A DNA stretch of 64,000 nt. It comes from a virus. A program made the translations under genes and the position numbers. Of the stretch, positions 63,381 through 64,000 are shown piece after piece (the stretch's first letter is position 1; each line of letters opens with the position of its first letter). Location: the IMG/VR virus record IMGVR_UViG_3300005466_000025, positions 38,757 through 102,756 of that record, one strand, 5' to 3'. The notes below the pieces were generated by a model. It was not told the DNA's origin, did not search any database, and saw only the letters and a program-made list of their open reading frames with translations.

Positions 63381-63389
63381 TGTTATAGT
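63381..63389 (+). promoter_or_regulatory. Extended -10 promoter of the tRNA-Trp block
   Basis: TGTTATAGT, predicted +1 near 63396, four bases before tRNA-Trp. TTGACC at 63358 is a possible -35 with a long spacer. Confidence 0.6.
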
Positions 63390-63399
63390 AATCAAACAC

Positions 63400-63470
63400 A
63401 GGCTGTTGGTGTAACAGCAGCATGAACGGCTCCAACCCGTTTGGCGAGGGTGCAAATCCTTCACGGCCTG
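63400..63470 (+). tRNA. tRNA-Trp(CCA)
   Basis: Acceptor AGGCTGT/ACGGCCT, anticodon stem AACGG/CCGTT, loop CTCCAAC, T-loop TGCAAAT, G73 as in Trp. Confidence 0.88.
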
Positions 63471-63510
63471 CTAGTCCTTGGCCCCCGGACTTTTAAAATA
63501 GGGGCAACAT

Positions 63511-63584
63511 GTTGATGTAGCTCAGCTAGGTAGAGCATTCGGTTGAAGCCCGCAAGGTCACAGGTTCGAGTCCTGTCGTCAACA
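63511..63584 (+). tRNA. tRNA-Phe(GAA)
   Basis: Acceptor GTTGATG/CGTCAAC, loop TTGAAGC, T-stem ACAGG/CCTGT, A73. Confidence 0.88.
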
Positions 63585-63589
63585 CTCTT

Positions 63590-63662
63590 GTTCCATTGGT
63601 CTAACGGTCAGGACGCCGCCCTCTCAAGGCGGAGGCTATGGGTTCGAATCCCATATGGAATA
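63590..63662 (+). tRNA. tRNA-Glu(CUC)
   Basis: Acceptor GTTCCAT/ATGGAAT, anticodon stem CCGCC/GGCGG, loop CTCTCAA, T-stem ATGGG/CCCAT. Confidence 0.9.
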
Positions 63663-63671
63663 TGAGGCAAG

Positions 63672-63743
63672 TAGGTTGTGGTGTAATGGTTAGCACACCG
63701 GGGTTTGACCCGGAGGAGCCGCGTTCGAATCGGGTCAGCCGAA
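63672..63743 (+). tRNA. Degenerate tRNA-like gene, anticodon uncertain
   Basis: D-arm GTGTAATGGTTAGCAC and a T-loop TTCGAAT are clear. The T-stem and acceptor carry mismatches, and the anticodon stem CCGGG/CCCGG closes a 6-base loop GTTTGA, so UUG (Gln) is the best but uncertain reading. Possibly a pseudo-tRNA. Confidence 0.4.
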
Positions 63744-63754
63744 AGCTTCAACTA

Positions 63755-63805
63755 AAAGAGTAAATTTCGGGATTTAACTACTCTTTCAAAAAACTTTTAA
63801 ATCCC
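63755..63805 (+). promoter_or_regulatory. Mutually exclusive hairpins before tRNA-Gln(CUG)
   Basis: AAAGAGTA (63755-63762) can pair with TACTCTTT (63779-63786), or GGGATTTAA (63769-63777) with TTAAATCCC (63797-63805). The two stems interleave, so only one can form at a time, as in an attenuator or processing switch. Confidence 0.45.
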
Positions 63806-63809
63806 ACTT

Positions 63810-63881
63810 TCCACAGTCGTCTAACGGGTAGGACGCTGGACTCTGAATCCAGTAATCTAGGTTCGAATCCTAGTAGTGGAG
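63810..63881 (+). tRNA. tRNA-Gln(CUG)
   Basis: Anticodon stem CTGGA/TCCAG, loop CTCTGAA, T-stem CTAGG/CCTAG, G73 as in Gln. Acceptor TCCACAG/TAGTGGA has one mismatch. Confidence 0.88.
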
Positions 63882-63907
63882 CTAACAGCCGGATGAATGT
63901 AAGTAAT

Positions 63908-63931
63908 AAGGTCCCTTCGGGGGCCTTTTTT
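63908..63931 (+). terminator. Rho-independent terminator of the tRNA array
   Basis: AAGGTCCC (63908-63915) pairs with GGGGCCTT (63920-63927), followed by a T-run to 63931. A weak TGTTATCCT element (63931-63939) follows and may be the next promoter. Confidence 0.75.
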
Positions 63932-63967
63932 GTTATCCTTTTAGTGAGCTACTGAAAGGAGGCAAAC

Positions 63968-64000
63968 ATGGCTGTAGAGCTATCACTAGATAGAAAGGCA
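63968..64000 (+). CDS. Start of a gene running out of the window
   Basis: GAAAGGAGG lies before ATG 63968; the visible start reads MAVELSLDRKA. It is too short to assign. Confidence 0.6.
   Translation, partial: MAVELSLDRKA

Noticed and set aside
1-64000. Integrase, attachment site or lysogeny repressor
   Set aside because: No tyrosine or serine recombinase motif or repressor was found; the MerR-like protein at 57893 alone is not evidence for lysogeny.

Overview
The window is part of a large double-stranded DNA tailed-phage genome. Terminase, portal, tail-type and lysis genes lie beside a complete phage replication set and a very large tRNA array. The host is probably an actinobacterium, Streptomyces-like. 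The evidence is tRNA genes that do not encode CCA, many GTG and TTG starts, an adenosylcobalamin (class II) ribonucleotide reductase, ThyX, and a gene set like that of large Streptomyces siphophages. The host call is inference. No integrase or attachment site was seen.

Layout. (1) 1-13.5 kb, + strand: about 35 tightly packed small genes, mostly with overlapping stop/start codons. They enclose a peptide or amide-bond biosynthesis module at 2.8-9.6 kb: a GNAT acetyltransferase, three amidoligases (one fused to a zinc-ribbon array), a deaminase, a class-II glutamine amidotransferase and an ATP-grasp ligase. The region ends at a strong terminator at 13.5 kb. (2) 13.6-15.7 kb, + strand: an unknown 301-residue protein, a leaderless zinc-finger gene, a secreted muralytic enzyme with an ATT start, and a small gene. 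(3) 15.7-38.6 kb, - strand, read right to left: terminase small and large subunits, portal, surface or tail proteins including a 973-residue repeat adhesin, a GT2-TPR-GT4 glycosyltransferase, a lysis cassette, then an island of glycosyltransferases, methyltransferases, a TagD-like cytidylyltransferase and thymidine kinase. Capsid and tape-measure genes are not here. (4) 38.6-38.94 kb: an AT-rich divergent control region with nested inverted repeats, a candidate replication origin. (5) 38.9-54.9 kb, + strand: DnaB, a secreted protein, SLOG, IMPDH/GMPR, ThyX, NrdJ, tmRNA, primase, SSB-like protein, DNA polymerase III alpha, RecA, nucleases, Cas4-like exonuclease, endonuclease VII. (6) 54.9-63.9 kb: 34 clear tRNAs plus one degenerate one, with anticodons for all 20 amino acids, interleaved with small genes, a cytosine-5 methyltransferase, a thioredoxin, an HNH nuclease, structured RNAs and a bacterial-type RNase P RNA.

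The most striking signal is in gene expression. The phage appears to carry its own tRNA-maturation RNA (RNase P) and ribosome-rescue RNA (tmRNA). Seven ORFs start 1-8 nt after a tRNA or tmRNA 3' end, so 3' processing would release leaderless mRNAs. Five other genes start 5-7 nt after a TGN-TATAAT-type -10 element, that is, at the predicted transcription start. Three genes with strong Shine-Dalgarno sequences use isoleucine codons (ATT or ATC) as starts, each exactly 6 nt after GGAGG. Together these point to a translation-takeover module. Other notable signals are a second long reading frame inside the methyltransferase gene, leucine-anticodon tRNAs with type-I architecture, D-arm-truncated tRNAs, and several unassigned structured RNAs.
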